The translations under genes and the position numbers were made by a program. A DNA stretch of 13,714 bases, taken from assembly GCA_001828545.1 (NCBI GenBank), contig MHYW01000132.1:1-13714 (forward strand). Direction: 5' to 3'. The notes beneath the pieces are model-generated. The model was not told the DNA's origin and ran no database searches. It saw nothing but the letters and a program-made list of their open reading frames with translations. Origin of the DNA: Planctomycetes bacterium RIFCSPHIGHO2_12_FULL_52_36. GTDB taxonomy: Bacteria > Planctomycetota > Brocadiia > Brocadiales > Bathyanammoxibiaceae. Positions 1-5,214 of this stretch are shown here, piece by piece (position 1 is the stretch's first letter; each line of letters starts with the position of its first letter).

Positions 1-310
1 TCTCCTTTTCCCCGCCCTTTTTGGTTTCGGGTACGGCACATTGCTTTTTATCCCCTCCATTATTGGAAGGAAAGTTTGTATCAGACTTCAGGAGACTGGT
101 TAATTCAGACTCTTCCTTTCGTAGCTTCTGGAGTATTTCTGTGAGGGCTTCCACCCTTTCTTCGTAGCTCTTGAGCTGTACCTCAATGCCGCCCTTCCTT
201 GCAGTAAGGGCGGTTAATTTTCGGTAAAGTTCATCTCGTTCCCTTGAGTAATGGGGTCTGAGCGACCTCAGGACTTCTATCCCTCTTCTCATTCTCACGG
301 TCTTCTTCAT
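1..310 (-). CDS. Partial coiled-coil protein downstream of gvpN (possibly GvpV-like)
   Basis: This open frame starts at an ATG at 310 and is still open at the left edge, giving at least 103 residues. The start is supported by a GGAGAGG ribosome site about ten bases upstream. The gene begins 29 bases after the gvpN stop, so it is probably in the same transcript. The N-terminus is basic (MKKTVRMRRGIEVLRSLRP). Residues about 20-75 are rich in Lys, Glu, Leu and Arg with heptad-like spacing and look like a long coiled coil. After that comes a polar, Gly/Asn/Lys-rich segment. Small coiled-coil proteins such as cyanobacterial GvpV occur in gvp clusters, and the motif ERDELYRKLTAL recalls that type, but I compared it from memory only. 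It could equally be an unrelated lineage-specific gvp accessory protein. The missing C-terminus prevents a firm call. Confidence 0.6.
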   Translation of the reverse strand, partial: MKKTVRMRRGIEVLRSLRPHYSRERDELYRKLTALTARKGGIEVQLKSYEERVEALTEILQKLRKEESELTSLLKSDTNFPSNNGGDKKQCAVPETKKGGEKE

Positions 311-339
311 GGAGTCTTATCCTCTCCTGCGGGTCTTTC

Positions 340-1239
340 TTAGGGGAAATAGGGTCTCACATCCTCGGCGGTTAAACGTCCCTCATGGCCATTGGAGGCC
401 CTAAGGATATCATTGCAAATCTCAAGGAAGTCTCCTTCGGGTGACACAGGGATTGTCTCCTGGGCAAGCATCTTTGCAATAGTAACGCTGGCCCTTATTG
501 TGGGCCTGCGGTGGTTCATACCCCTTTCCCTGAAACCCCTGACCATCTGCACGATGGTCTCTACGTCCTTTGAAGGCAGTCCAGACTTTACCTGAGCTAT
601 CTGTACCTCTGTCTCCTTGTCCGGGTACGTAAGGCCAATGGTAACCATCCTGTCCAGGAGGGCCTCCTGGGTGTCGTGGATACCTGCATACTCCATGGGG
701 TTACTGGTAAAGATGGCCCTGAAGTCGGGGTGGATGGCCCGGTAGGTATTACCGCCCGTGTAATGGCTGGGCATACAGATGAGTCCCTCTTCCAGGACAC
801 TGAGGAGTATGTTATTGGCCTCGGGCCTACTGCGGTTAAACTCGTCGTAGAGGAGGGTGTAGCCATTTTTACAGGACAGGGCAAGCCTGTGGTCTACCCA
901 CCTCTTGGCCATGCTTTCATCCACCTTAAGGACGGAATGGATGTAGTTATCCACTGTCCTACTCGAATGGTAGCCATTTCCCCCTCCCAGGAGGTCGGTG
1001 GTGCGGTATTCCTCATCCCCATAAATGGCCACAAGGGGCCTCTCCAGTCTGGAGGCTACGTAGAAGGCCAGTGTGGTCTTACCGCTACCGGCTGGACCGC
1101 TAAAATGTACGGGATAACCCCCCTTGAGGTAGGCCAGAGACCTCTTGATAATACCTTCCAGGTAGGGGGTCAAGACAAAGTCTTCCCTGGCCTCTGGCCT
1201 AAGGACCGTATATTCCGAATATTCAGAATCCGGGTACAT
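340..1239 (-). CDS. gvpN: Gas vesicle protein GvpN (AAA+ MoxR-type ATPase)
   Basis: GvpN is a P-loop ATPase of the MoxR/AAA+ group needed for normal gas vesicle enlargement in the cytoplasm. At 299 residues it is of usual family length. Visible motifs are Walker A GPAGSGKTT (residues 48-56), Walker B LLYDEF (129-134), the MoxR-like stretch NRSRPEANNILLSVLEE just after it, sensor 1 TSNP (178-181) and a DR arginine-finger candidate (196-197). The N-terminal half matches the classic GvpN pattern, with a Tyr-rich leader, then the YLKGGYPVHFSGPAG segment and LLGG near residue 83. The ATG at 1239 is preceded by GGAAGGAG at good spacing. The gene follows the GvpC-like gene by 33 bases and precedes a coiled-coil ORF by 29 bases. 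The order gvpA, gvpC-like, gvpN is the same as in cyanobacterial clusters. Confidence 0.97.
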   Translation of the reverse strand: MYPDSEYSEYTVLRPEAREDFVLTPYLEGIIKRSLAYLKGGYPVHFSGPAGSGKTTLAFYVASRLERPLVAIYGDEEYRTTDLLGGGNGYHSSRTVDNYIHSVLKVDESMAKRWVDHRLALSCKNGYTLLYDEFNRSRPEANNILLSVLEEGLICMPSHYTGGNTYRAIHPDFRAIFTSNPMEYAGIHDTQEALLDRMVTIGLTYPDKETEVQIAQVKSGLPSKDVETIVQMVRGFRERGMNHRRPTIRASVTIAKMLAQETIPVSPEGDFLEICNDILRASNGHEGRLTAEDVRPYFP

Positions 1240-1272
1240 AGTCTAACTCCTTCCAGGTTTTGATGTCACCTG

Positions 1273-1566
1273 TTAATGAACCCCTGCAAATTCCTTAGAA
1301 AACTTCTTAAAGGTCTTACTTGCAGCCTGGAGTTCCTGCCTCACGGGCTGGATAAAGTCATGTCTGAATTCCCCTAAGAAATTGTGGGTCTCTTGAGCTA
1401 TCTCCTTGCACCTCTGTCTTATAGGCGGGAGAAAGTCGTTCCTGACTTCCTCTAAGAAATTGTGGGTTTCTTGAACCATCTCTTTGCACCTTTTATTCCT
1501 TGCTTTCTTGGAGGCCAGCATATCTTGGCACATATCCTCCATCTTCTTGGCAAAAGTGAATTCCAT
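1273..1566 (-). CDS. Small two-repeat helical protein in the gvpC position (GvpC-like candidate)
   Basis: This 97-residue protein carries two adjacent 26-residue repeats with no gap, residues 26-51 and 52-77. Both follow the pattern RCKE..QETHNFL.E.R.DF..P.RQ, and the DNA copies (1414-1491 and 1336-1413) are about 80 percent identical by hand alignment. A shorter degenerate unit with phenylalanines at 86, 89 and 93 follows. Cyanobacterial GvpC is an outer-surface strengthening protein built of 33-residue helical repeats containing motifs such as AQELLAFHQELQ...FL. The QE.HNFL...R.DF unit here has a similar amphipathic rhythm. The gene sits between gvpA and gvpN, exactly where gvpC lies in cyanobacteria, and has a strong AAAGGAGG ribosome site. 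I infer a GvpC analogue that binds the GvpA ribs. The repeat length differs, and no homology search was possible, so family membership is not established. Confidence 0.6.
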   Translation of the reverse strand: MEFTFAKKMEDMCQDMLASKKARNKRCKEMVQETHNFLEEVRNDFLPPIRQRCKEIAQETHNFLGEFRHDFIQPVRQELQAASKTFKKFSKEFAGVH

Positions 1567-1644
1567 TGTTCGTCCTCCTTTTCTAATCAGAATGACGTTA
1601 TTGAGACCTCTGCAAATCCGCCTGAGGCGGACTGTGCCTGTAGT

Positions 1645-1750
1645 TTCCCCCTCCCTTGAGGGGAGGGGGAAGGGGGAGGGTGGTACTCACCCCCACCCCG
1701 CCTGAGGCGGATTTTCAACCTTCCCTCCCCCATCCAGGGGGAGGGAATTT
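1645..1750. repeat. G-rich/C-rich hairpin cassette, copy 1
   Basis: The cassette has a CCCCCTCCC..GAGGGGAGGGGG hairpin, a CACCCCCACC linker, then a second CCCTCCCCC..AGGGGGAGGG hairpin. The same order of parts occurs at 5106-5183. In this copy an additional segment of about 21 bases containing the GCCTGAGGCGG palindrome sits between the linker and the second hairpin, which suggests one repeat inserted into another. Confidence 0.65.
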
Positions 1751-1875
1751 CGGTTGCAACTTTTGCATAGGTCTCGTTATTGTGATTAAGACCCTTTACG
1801 GAGGGGGACGAGGAGACACAAGCGGCCGTGAATGTCCCTGGTCCCCCTCTTAAAAAGGGTTTCTACCGCAAACCT

Positions 1876-1996
1876 AGACCTTTGGAAAAATCACTGGAAT
1901 CCCCTGTGATGTCATTCTGAGCGAAGCGAAGAATCTAGATTCTTCGGTCGTTTCACTCCCTCAGAATGACAATTTTGTGGGGTCCTCCAAAGGTCT
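1876..1996. repeat. MITE-like element with 11-base terminal inverted repeats, copy 1
   Basis: Terminal repeats AGACCTTTGGA (1876-1886) and TCCAAAGGTCT (1986-1996) enclose an inner inverted repeat, 1911-1970, bounded by GTCATTCTGA and TCAGAATGAC, with GCGAAGCGAAGAATCT at its centre. It lies just past the gvpA stop codon. Related copies are at 3033-3163 and 12794-12939. No transposase is encoded, so it would be non-autonomous. Confidence 0.7.
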
Positions 1997-2007
1997 CAGA
2001 CCGTCTA

Positions 2008-2226
2008 TTAAGCCGGTGCGGCGGCGGTTGCAGTCAGCCCTATGGCCTCCGCATACTTTAGATAGGTCTCTACAGAGGCGATCACTACCCTGGCCTCTAT
2101 TGAGAGCAGTTCAATGCCTACTAAGGATACCCTTACCCAGGCATCAATGACGATTCCCTTGTCCAACACACGATCAACGACCTCGGCCAGACTACTGGAA
2201 TCACAACTCTTCGCTACCCTTGCCAT
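2008..2226 (-). CDS. gvpA: Gas vesicle structural protein GvpA
   Basis: GvpA is the small hydrophobic protein whose helical ribs form the gas-permeable, water-excluding vesicle wall. The 72 residues match the family end to end. The signatures SSSLAEVVDRVLDKGIVIDAW (split around the first helix), VRVSLVGIELLSIEARVVIA and SVETYLKYAEAIGLT are essentially the canonical GvpA sequence, and the tail ends in Ala-Pro-Ala. The start at 2226 has an ideal AAGGAGGTGA ribosome site, consistent with very high expression. A cysteine at position 8 is slightly unusual for the disordered N-terminus. A sigma-54-type promoter lies about 60-75 bases upstream of the start codon. The next gene downstream is 441 bases away across strongly structured repeats, so gvpA may be transcribed partly as a monocistronic message (inference). 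Confidence 0.99.
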   Translation of the reverse strand: MARVAKSCDSSSLAEVVDRVLDKGIVIDAWVRVSLVGIELLSIEARVVIASVETYLKYAEAIGLTATAAAPA

Positions 2227-2284
2227 CTTTCTTCACCTCCTTTTCACTTGGTCCCTAAGACTAGAAACTTCGTTCCTCATAATT

Positions 2285-2300
2285 AGCTAATCCAGTGCCA
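2285..2300 (-). promoter_or_regulatory. Sigma-54 (-24/-12) promoter upstream of gvpA
   Basis: The minus strand reads TGGCACTGGATTAGCT. The known consensus is TGGCAC-G-N4-TTGCA. The -24 half TGGCAC is perfect. The -12 half is TAGCT, and its essential GC lies at the correct distance from the GG. The predicted transcript start is near 2274, giving a leader of about 48 bases containing the gvpA ribosome site. The window also encodes an NtrC-type activator (9590-11002), the class that sigma-54 promoters require. Confidence 0.7.
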
Positions 2301-2329
2301 ATGGTAGGAAAAAGGCAGGAAAAAGTAGG

Positions 2330-2349
2330 GACAGGGCTTTAGCCCTGTC
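2330..2349. repeat. Palindrome GACAGGGCTT/TAGCCCTGTC
   Basis: A near-perfect 20-base inverted repeat is preceded by GTAGG. It is centred about 65 bases upstream of the predicted gvpA transcript start. It resembles the dispersed GTAGGGGC family in form, so it is more likely a repeat copy than a dedicated operator. Confidence 0.55.
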
Positions 2350-2399
2350 CTGAAGAGTTGTAGGTACAAAGCTTTAGTCCACCTGAGGTGGATCCTGAA

Positions 2400-2433
2400 T
2401 ACACACCCCTTTATCCCCTCTTTCTAGAGGGGA
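2400..2433. repeat. 34-base dispersed repeat, copy 1
   Basis: This segment begins TACACACCCCTTTATCCCCT and ends TCTAGAGGGGA. It recurs at 4735-4768 with a single base difference. At the second site it forms one half of a longer inverted repeat. Confidence 0.75.
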
Positions 2434-2539
2434 CATGGACTACTACTGCTTTTTTGGAAGGATTACTATGGAAGAGAATCGCCAATCATTGAAGGCATCC
2501 TATAAGAACAGAGAACCTCAATGGAAGGGGATACTAAAT

Positions 2540-2567
2540 GTAGGGGCGTATAGCAATACGCCCCTAC
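2540..2567. repeat. GTAGGGGC palindromic element
   Basis: The arms are GTAGGGGCGTAT and ATACGCCCCTAC, perfect 12-base complements around a 4-base loop. It is a member of the family found throughout this window. Confidence 0.85.
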
Positions 2568-2587
2568 GGCAAGGAGTGGCCCATCAA

Positions 2588-2620
2588 GTAGGGGCAGACC
2601 TACGTGTCTGCCCAAATTAC
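2588..2620. repeat. GTAGGGGC palindromic element, degenerate right arm
   Basis: The left arm GTAGGGGCAGAC pairs with GTCTGCCC, but the right end reads AAATTAC instead of CTAC. The stop codon of the receiver gene (TTA on this strand, 2620-2622) begins at its last base, so the element abuts a gene end, as several others here do. Confidence 0.7.
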
Positions 2621-3018
2621 TAAGGAGAGGGATTACCCCCTTTGGGGAAGAAGCGGCGTGCGTAACTCCTTATCTCGTTAACTTCAAAGGGCTTGCTTAT
2701 AAACCCAACATATAACCCTTCTTCCAGTCCCTTCTTAATAGCAGGGTCATCGCCATAGTAATATCCTGATATCAGGACCAAAGGGAGGGAGGGATTAGAG
2801 GCCTTTATCAGTTTTGCCAGCTCAATACCGTCCATGTCAGGTAGTTTAATATCCACGAAGGCCAGTTGTGGGGTATTCTTTTTTAATATTGCCAATGCGC
2901 CCTCTGCGGTGTAGACGCTATGGGTCTTAATACCCTCACCCTGCAGCACCCTCTCCAGTGCCCAGCACATGTCTACTTCGTCATCTATTACCAGTGCCTT
3001 TAGTTCTTGTACGGCCAT
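2620..3018 (-). CDS. Single-domain response regulator (receiver only)
   Basis: The 132-residue protein is a stand-alone receiver domain that accepts phosphate from a histidine kinase. The acidic pair is D12-D13, the phosphoacceptor is D56 in FVDIKLPDMDG, the conserved Ser/Thr is S84 in LISGYYYG, and K109 is in SKPF. No output domain follows, so it would act by protein contact or in a phosphorelay. It lies 142 bases downstream of the PAS sensor kinase (3161-4618), its likely partner, and upstream of the gvpA promoter region. The ATG at 3018 has an AGAGGA site about nine bases upstream. The insertion YYYGDDPAIKKGLEEGLYV, between the conserved Ser and Lys, is longer than usual and may be a specific partner surface (inference). 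The direct target is unknown. Confidence 0.92.
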   Translation of the reverse strand: MAVQELKALVIDDEVDMCWALERVLQGEGIKTHSVYTAEGALAILKKNTPQLAFVDIKLPDMDGIELAKLIKASNPSLPLVLISGYYYGDDPAIKKGLEEGLYVGFISKPFEVNEIRSYARRFFPKGGNPSP

Positions 3019-3032
3019 TTATTTGAGTCCTC

Positions 3033-3163
3033 TTCAAAAAAGTCTATACAGCACTATTTGTCATTCTGAGCCGCCTCAGGCGGAGAAGAATCTGGTCTTT
3101 TAAGTAGGGGCACGGCGCGCCGTGCCCCTACAGACTTCCGAGTAGGGTTTTTCATCGGTCTCA
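3033..3163. repeat. MITE-like element, copy 2, interrupted by a GTAGGGGC palindrome
   Basis: The left half (GCACTATTTGTCATTCTGAG then GAAGAATCTGGTCTTTT) matches the copy at 12794-12939. The right end TTTTTCATCGGTCTCA matches TTTTTCGGAGGTCTCA there. A CCGCCTCAGGCGG palindrome (3071-3083) and a GTAGGGGC palindrome (3104-3131) sit inside. The terminal GGTCTCA (3157-3163) contains, on the minus strand, the TGA stop codon of the sensor kinase gene. The left boundary is approximate. Confidence 0.55.
3104..3131. repeat. GTAGGGGC palindromic element (perfect)
   Basis: GTAGGGGCACGGCG is followed directly by its exact complement CGCCGTGCCCCTAC, a perfect 28-base palindrome. It lies inside the larger MITE-like element between the sensor kinase and the receiver gene. 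Confidence 0.9.
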
Positions 3164-4618
3164 TTTTGTTATTGGAAGTAAGACGGTAAACGTAGAACCT
3201 TCCCCTTCGTTGCTCGCTACTCTTATCTCTCCACCATGTTCCTTAACGATACCATAGCATATAGCCAGTCCAAGTCCGGTGCCCTTGCCCAGGGGCATGG
3301 TGGTAAAAAAGGGGTCAAATATCTTGTCTATGTGCTCTTTAGGGATACCTGCCCCATTGTCTCTGAAGGTTACCACCAAGAACCAGGGCCGCCCTCCCTT
3401 TTCCACCTCGGTCTTTATCCATAACAGTCCCCCCCTGGGCATGGCGTTATAGGCGTTAACGATAATGTTCAGGAAGACCTGTTTCAGTAGTTTGCCATCG
3501 GCATTAATCAGGGGCAAGGAGGGGCTAAGGTCTGTATGCACGGTGATTTGCTGGGTAGAAAGCTGTTTGCCGATAAGTGTGAGAGTCTCCTCCAGGATTT
3601 TGTTGATATCGGTGGGTTCATTGTATCTTGTGGAGGGGCGGGCAAATTTTAGCAGGCCCTCTATTATCTCGGAGGCCCTGTTGATACCTGTGTGGATCTT
3701 CTGGGCGCACTCCTTGAGGAGTTGAGGGTCATCCGGTCTCTCCATAAATATCTGTGCGGCGGCAGAGCTTATCCCCAGCGGGTTTCTAAGTTCGTGGGCA
3801 ATGCCCCCTGCCAGGACCCCCAGGGAGGCGAGCTTGGCCGAGTGAATCAACTGGGCCTGGAGCTGTTTCGTCTCCGTGAGGTCACGCCCAATGCCCACCA
3901 GCCCCACCAGTGTCCCGGCCTCACTCCGCATAGAAGAAAAACCCCATGCAACGGCTATCTTCGTGCCTCCTTTGGTCGTTATCTCCACCTCCAGGTGTTC
4001 TACCTTTCCTGGCTGGGCGGCGCTCTGGAGGACTTGCCTCATCTCCTCGGCATCTCTTGGGGTGCAGAGGGTGGTGATATGTCGCCCTATGACTTCCAGG
4101 GCACTGAACCCCGTAATCTTCTCCCCGGCGGTATTCCAGGTGGTAATTGTGCCATAAGAGTCAAGCGAGACCACTATGTCGTTGGCGCTCTCCACTACGC
4201 TGGCCAGATGTCTCTCAGTCTTCCTGACCTCCTCCCTCAGCCTTGTCTGCTCTGTTATGTCCTCCATGAGGAGCATGACGTTATCCATCCCTTTTATCCC
4301 CTTGAGGGGGTTCAGGCTGTAGTAGTAGACCCTGTAGGGGATGCCCGGGGCCCTGTAGACCATTTCTTGTCCAGGGATACCCTTCCCCTCCTGGACGACC
4401 TTCTTCAGGAGGCCTGGGAGGCGGCTGTATTTCAATAGTACGGGAGGGAATATAGCCTCCGGGCCTCTACCCATTACGGCATCCAATTTAAGTCGGGTCT
4501 TTTCCAGGAAGTTCTCGTTGACGAATACCACCTTCAAGGAGGAATCAAAGACCAGGATGGAGATGGGTAAGTGGGAGATGATTTGTTCAAAAAATTTCTC
4601 TGTGTCGGACATTACCAT
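3161..4618 (-). CDS. PAS-domain sensor histidine kinase (NtrB-like)
   Basis: The 485-residue protein has a PAS-like domain at about 10-125, a second PAS/PAC at about 135-250, then HisKA and HATPase_c. The phosphorylated His is H275 in GGIAHELRNPLG. N-box residues are N384 and N388. The G1 box is DNGAGIP (420-426), the F box FDPFF (434-438) and the G2 box GKGTGLGL (444-451). No transmembrane segment is evident, so it should be a soluble cytoplasmic kinase whose PAS domains sense an internal cue such as redox or oxygen (inference; the ligand is not visible). Kinases of this build usually pair with NtrC-type regulators, and one is encoded at 9590-11002. The start at 4618 has GAGAGG upstream. The alternative Met at residue 3 is less well placed. 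The TGA stop falls within a repeat end. Confidence 0.95.
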   Translation of the reverse strand: MVMSDTEKFFEQIISHLPISILVFDSSLKVVFVNENFLEKTRLKLDAVMGRGPEAIFPPVLLKYSRLPGLLKKVVQEGKGIPGQEMVYRAPGIPYRVYYYSLNPLKGIKGMDNVMLLMEDITEQTRLREEVRKTERHLASVVESANDIVVSLDSYGTITTWNTAGEKITGFSALEVIGRHITTLCTPRDAEEMRQVLQSAAQPGKVEHLEVEITTKGGTKIAVAWGFSSMRSEAGTLVGLVGIGRDLTETKQLQAQLIHSAKLASLGVLAGGIAHELRNPLGISSAAAQIFMERPDDPQLLKECAQKIHTGINRASEIIEGLLKFARPSTRYNEPTDINKILEETLTLIGKQLSTQQITVHTDLSPSLPLINADGKLLKQVFLNIIVNAYNAMPRGGLLWIKTEVEKGGRPWFLVVTFRDNGAGIPKEHIDKIFDPFFTTMPLGKGTGLGLAICYGIVKEHGGEIRVASNEGEGSTFTVLLPITK

Positions 4619-4648
4619 TTCTACCTCTCAGCCACTGGTTTTCCTTTA

Positions 4649-4796
4649 GTAGCCGCAACCGTTTCGGCTGAGCTCACGGCCTAAGCCTTTAGGTTGCGTC
4701 TCCCCTCTATCAAGAGGGGTGGGGGGTGTGTTAATACACACCCCTTTATCCCCTCTTTTTAGAGGGGAAATACGCAGGCTAAAGCCTGCGGCTACT
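4649..4796. repeat. Composite inverted repeat (nested elements)
   Basis: The outer ends AGTAGCCGCA (4649-4658) and TGCGGCTACT (4787-4796) are complementary. The ends, the segment CCTTTAGGTTGCGT and the hairpin GCAGGCTAAAGCCTGC match the compact element at 11055-11107. Here the middle is enlarged by a large hairpin (4701-4768) whose right arm is the 34-base repeat also seen at 2400-2433. The right end touches the stop codon of the 90-residue gene at 4796. Confidence 0.7.
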
Positions 4797-5068
4797 TAGC
4801 CGATGGTCTTCTTTCCAAGTGAGCTATGGAGTTTTATGGCCATTTCAGCTATCTGCTTCTTCAGGGAGGCAGTCTGGCGGAAGGCCTGACACCGGGCAGA
4901 CTGGTCATGCCCGGGGTCCTCCAGGAGTCCATCTACCTCCTTGATAATGGCCTCGGCCCTCCTTATCTTGTCCTGGCTATCCTTTGCGGCATTCAGGGCC
5001 TTTGTAAGGGACTCCAGGGGCTCCTCCCTGTCCCTGCATATCCGACAAGAGGTTATTGTACTGGTCAT
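4796..5068 (-). CDS. Small hypothetical protein of the gvp cluster
   Basis: I do not recognise this 90-residue protein. A longer frame opens upstream at 5173, but its first 35 residues are low-complexity Gly/Pro translated from a repeat cassette. I therefore choose the ATG at 5068, which has an AAAGGGAAG ribosome site. The N-terminus contains a CxxC pair (TSCRICRDREEP). The rest is predicted mostly helical, with charged stretches (about residues 17-45 and 55-85) and a third Cys in SARCQAF. There is no signal peptide or membrane segment. It lies between a gvpF/L gene and the PAS kinase, 146 bases after the former across repeats. It could be a minor Gvp accessory protein or an adaptor for the kinase. 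Codon choice and the coding-strand pattern look like its neighbours, so it is probably real. Confidence 0.65.
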   Translation of the reverse strand: MTSTITSCRICRDREEPLESLTKALNAAKDSQDKIRRAEAIIKEVDGLLEDPGHDQSARCQAFRQTASLKKQIAEMAIKLHSSLGKKTIG

Positions 5069-5105
5069 AATCTTCCCTTTCGTGATACTGAATAACTCCT
5101 TAAAA

Positions 5106-5183
5106 TTCCCCCTCCCCTCGTGGGAGGGGGAAGGGGGAGGGGGTTCACCCCCACCCTTCCCTCCCCCCCTCAAGGGGGAGGGA
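5106..5183. repeat. G-rich/C-rich hairpin cassette, copy 2
   Basis: This is an uninterrupted version of the cassette at 1645-1750. It has a CCCCCTCCCC..GGGAGGGGG hairpin, a TTCACCCCCACCC linker and a CCCTCCCCCCC..AAGGGGGAGGG hairpin. Together with the adjacent GTAGGGGC palindrome it fills the spacer between the second gvpF/L gene and the small hypothetical gene. Confidence 0.65.
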
Positions 5184-5212
5184 GTAGGGGCGGGTTTAAA
5201 ACCCGCCCCTAC
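5184..5212. repeat. GTAGGGGC palindromic element
   Basis: The arms are GTAGGGGCGGGTTT and AAACCCGCCCCTAC around one base, 29 bases in all. It begins two bases after the stop codon of the second gvpF/L gene (5215-5217 on the minus strand). Confidence 0.9.
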
Positions 5213-5214
5213 AG

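Larger units (their letters stand above)
1567..2007. other. 441-base repeat-filled spacer between gvpA and the gvpC-like gene
   Basis: No credible gene is present. From gvpA onward on the minus strand the spacer holds a MITE-like inverted repeat (1876-1996), a stretch around 1800-1860 with GA- and CT-rich runs, a G-rich/C-rich hairpin cassette (1645-1750), and two copies of the short palindrome core CCGCCTGAGGCGG (1618-1630 and 1698-1710). The AAAGGAGG ribosome site of the gvpC-like gene lies at its end. No hairpin followed by a T tract was found, so a classical intrinsic terminator is not supported. The strong secondary structure could still lower downstream expression relative to gvpA. That would fit the need for far more GvpA than other Gvp proteins, but this is inference. 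Confidence 0.7.
2227..2619. other. 393-base spacer upstream of gvpA: promoter and repeats
   Basis: This is the upstream region of gvpA and holds no credible gene. Near the start codon are the ribosome site (about 2234-2243) and a sigma-54 promoter match (2285-2300). Further upstream are several palindromes (2330-2349, 2378-2392, 2540-2567, 2588-2620) and a 34-base segment (2400-2433) repeated at 4735-4768. The two palindromes nearest the promoter are at suitable distances for activator binding. However, they resemble dispersed repeat families in the window, so they may not be operators. Confidence 0.7.

Noticed and set aside
676..1263. Long plus-strand ORF opposite gvpN
   Set aside because: It is antisense to a certain gene. 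The protein has no recognisable motif and reflects codon bias of gvpN.
1611..1630. Sigma-54 site upstream of the gvpC-like gene
   Set aside because: A TTTGC is present on the minus strand, but no GG lies at the required distance upstream. The bases there are part of the CCGCCTGAGGCGG palindrome.
2540..2620. Possible CRISPR-like repeats near gvpA
   Set aside because: The repeats are self-complementary palindromes with different arms and irregular spacing. There is no constant repeat with unique spacers and no cas gene.
2435..2623. Plus-strand ORF of 62 codons upstream of gvpA
   Set aside because: It is largely translation of two GTAGGGGC palindromes and flanking repeats, has no family resemblance and runs against all other genes.
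3692..4438. 248-codon plus-strand ORF opposite the PAS kinase
   Set aside because: It is a shadow of a well-supported kinase gene with no independent start or domain evidence.
4431..4440. TTCAATAG motif matching the candidate activator sites
   Set aside because: It is a single copy inside the kinase coding sequence, without a partner arm or promoter, and is most likely chance.
5069..5173. N-terminal extension of the small 90-residue gene to an ATG at 5173
   Set aside because: The extra 35 residues are Gly/Pro low-complexity sequence from a hairpin cassette. A better ribosome site precedes the ATG at 5068.
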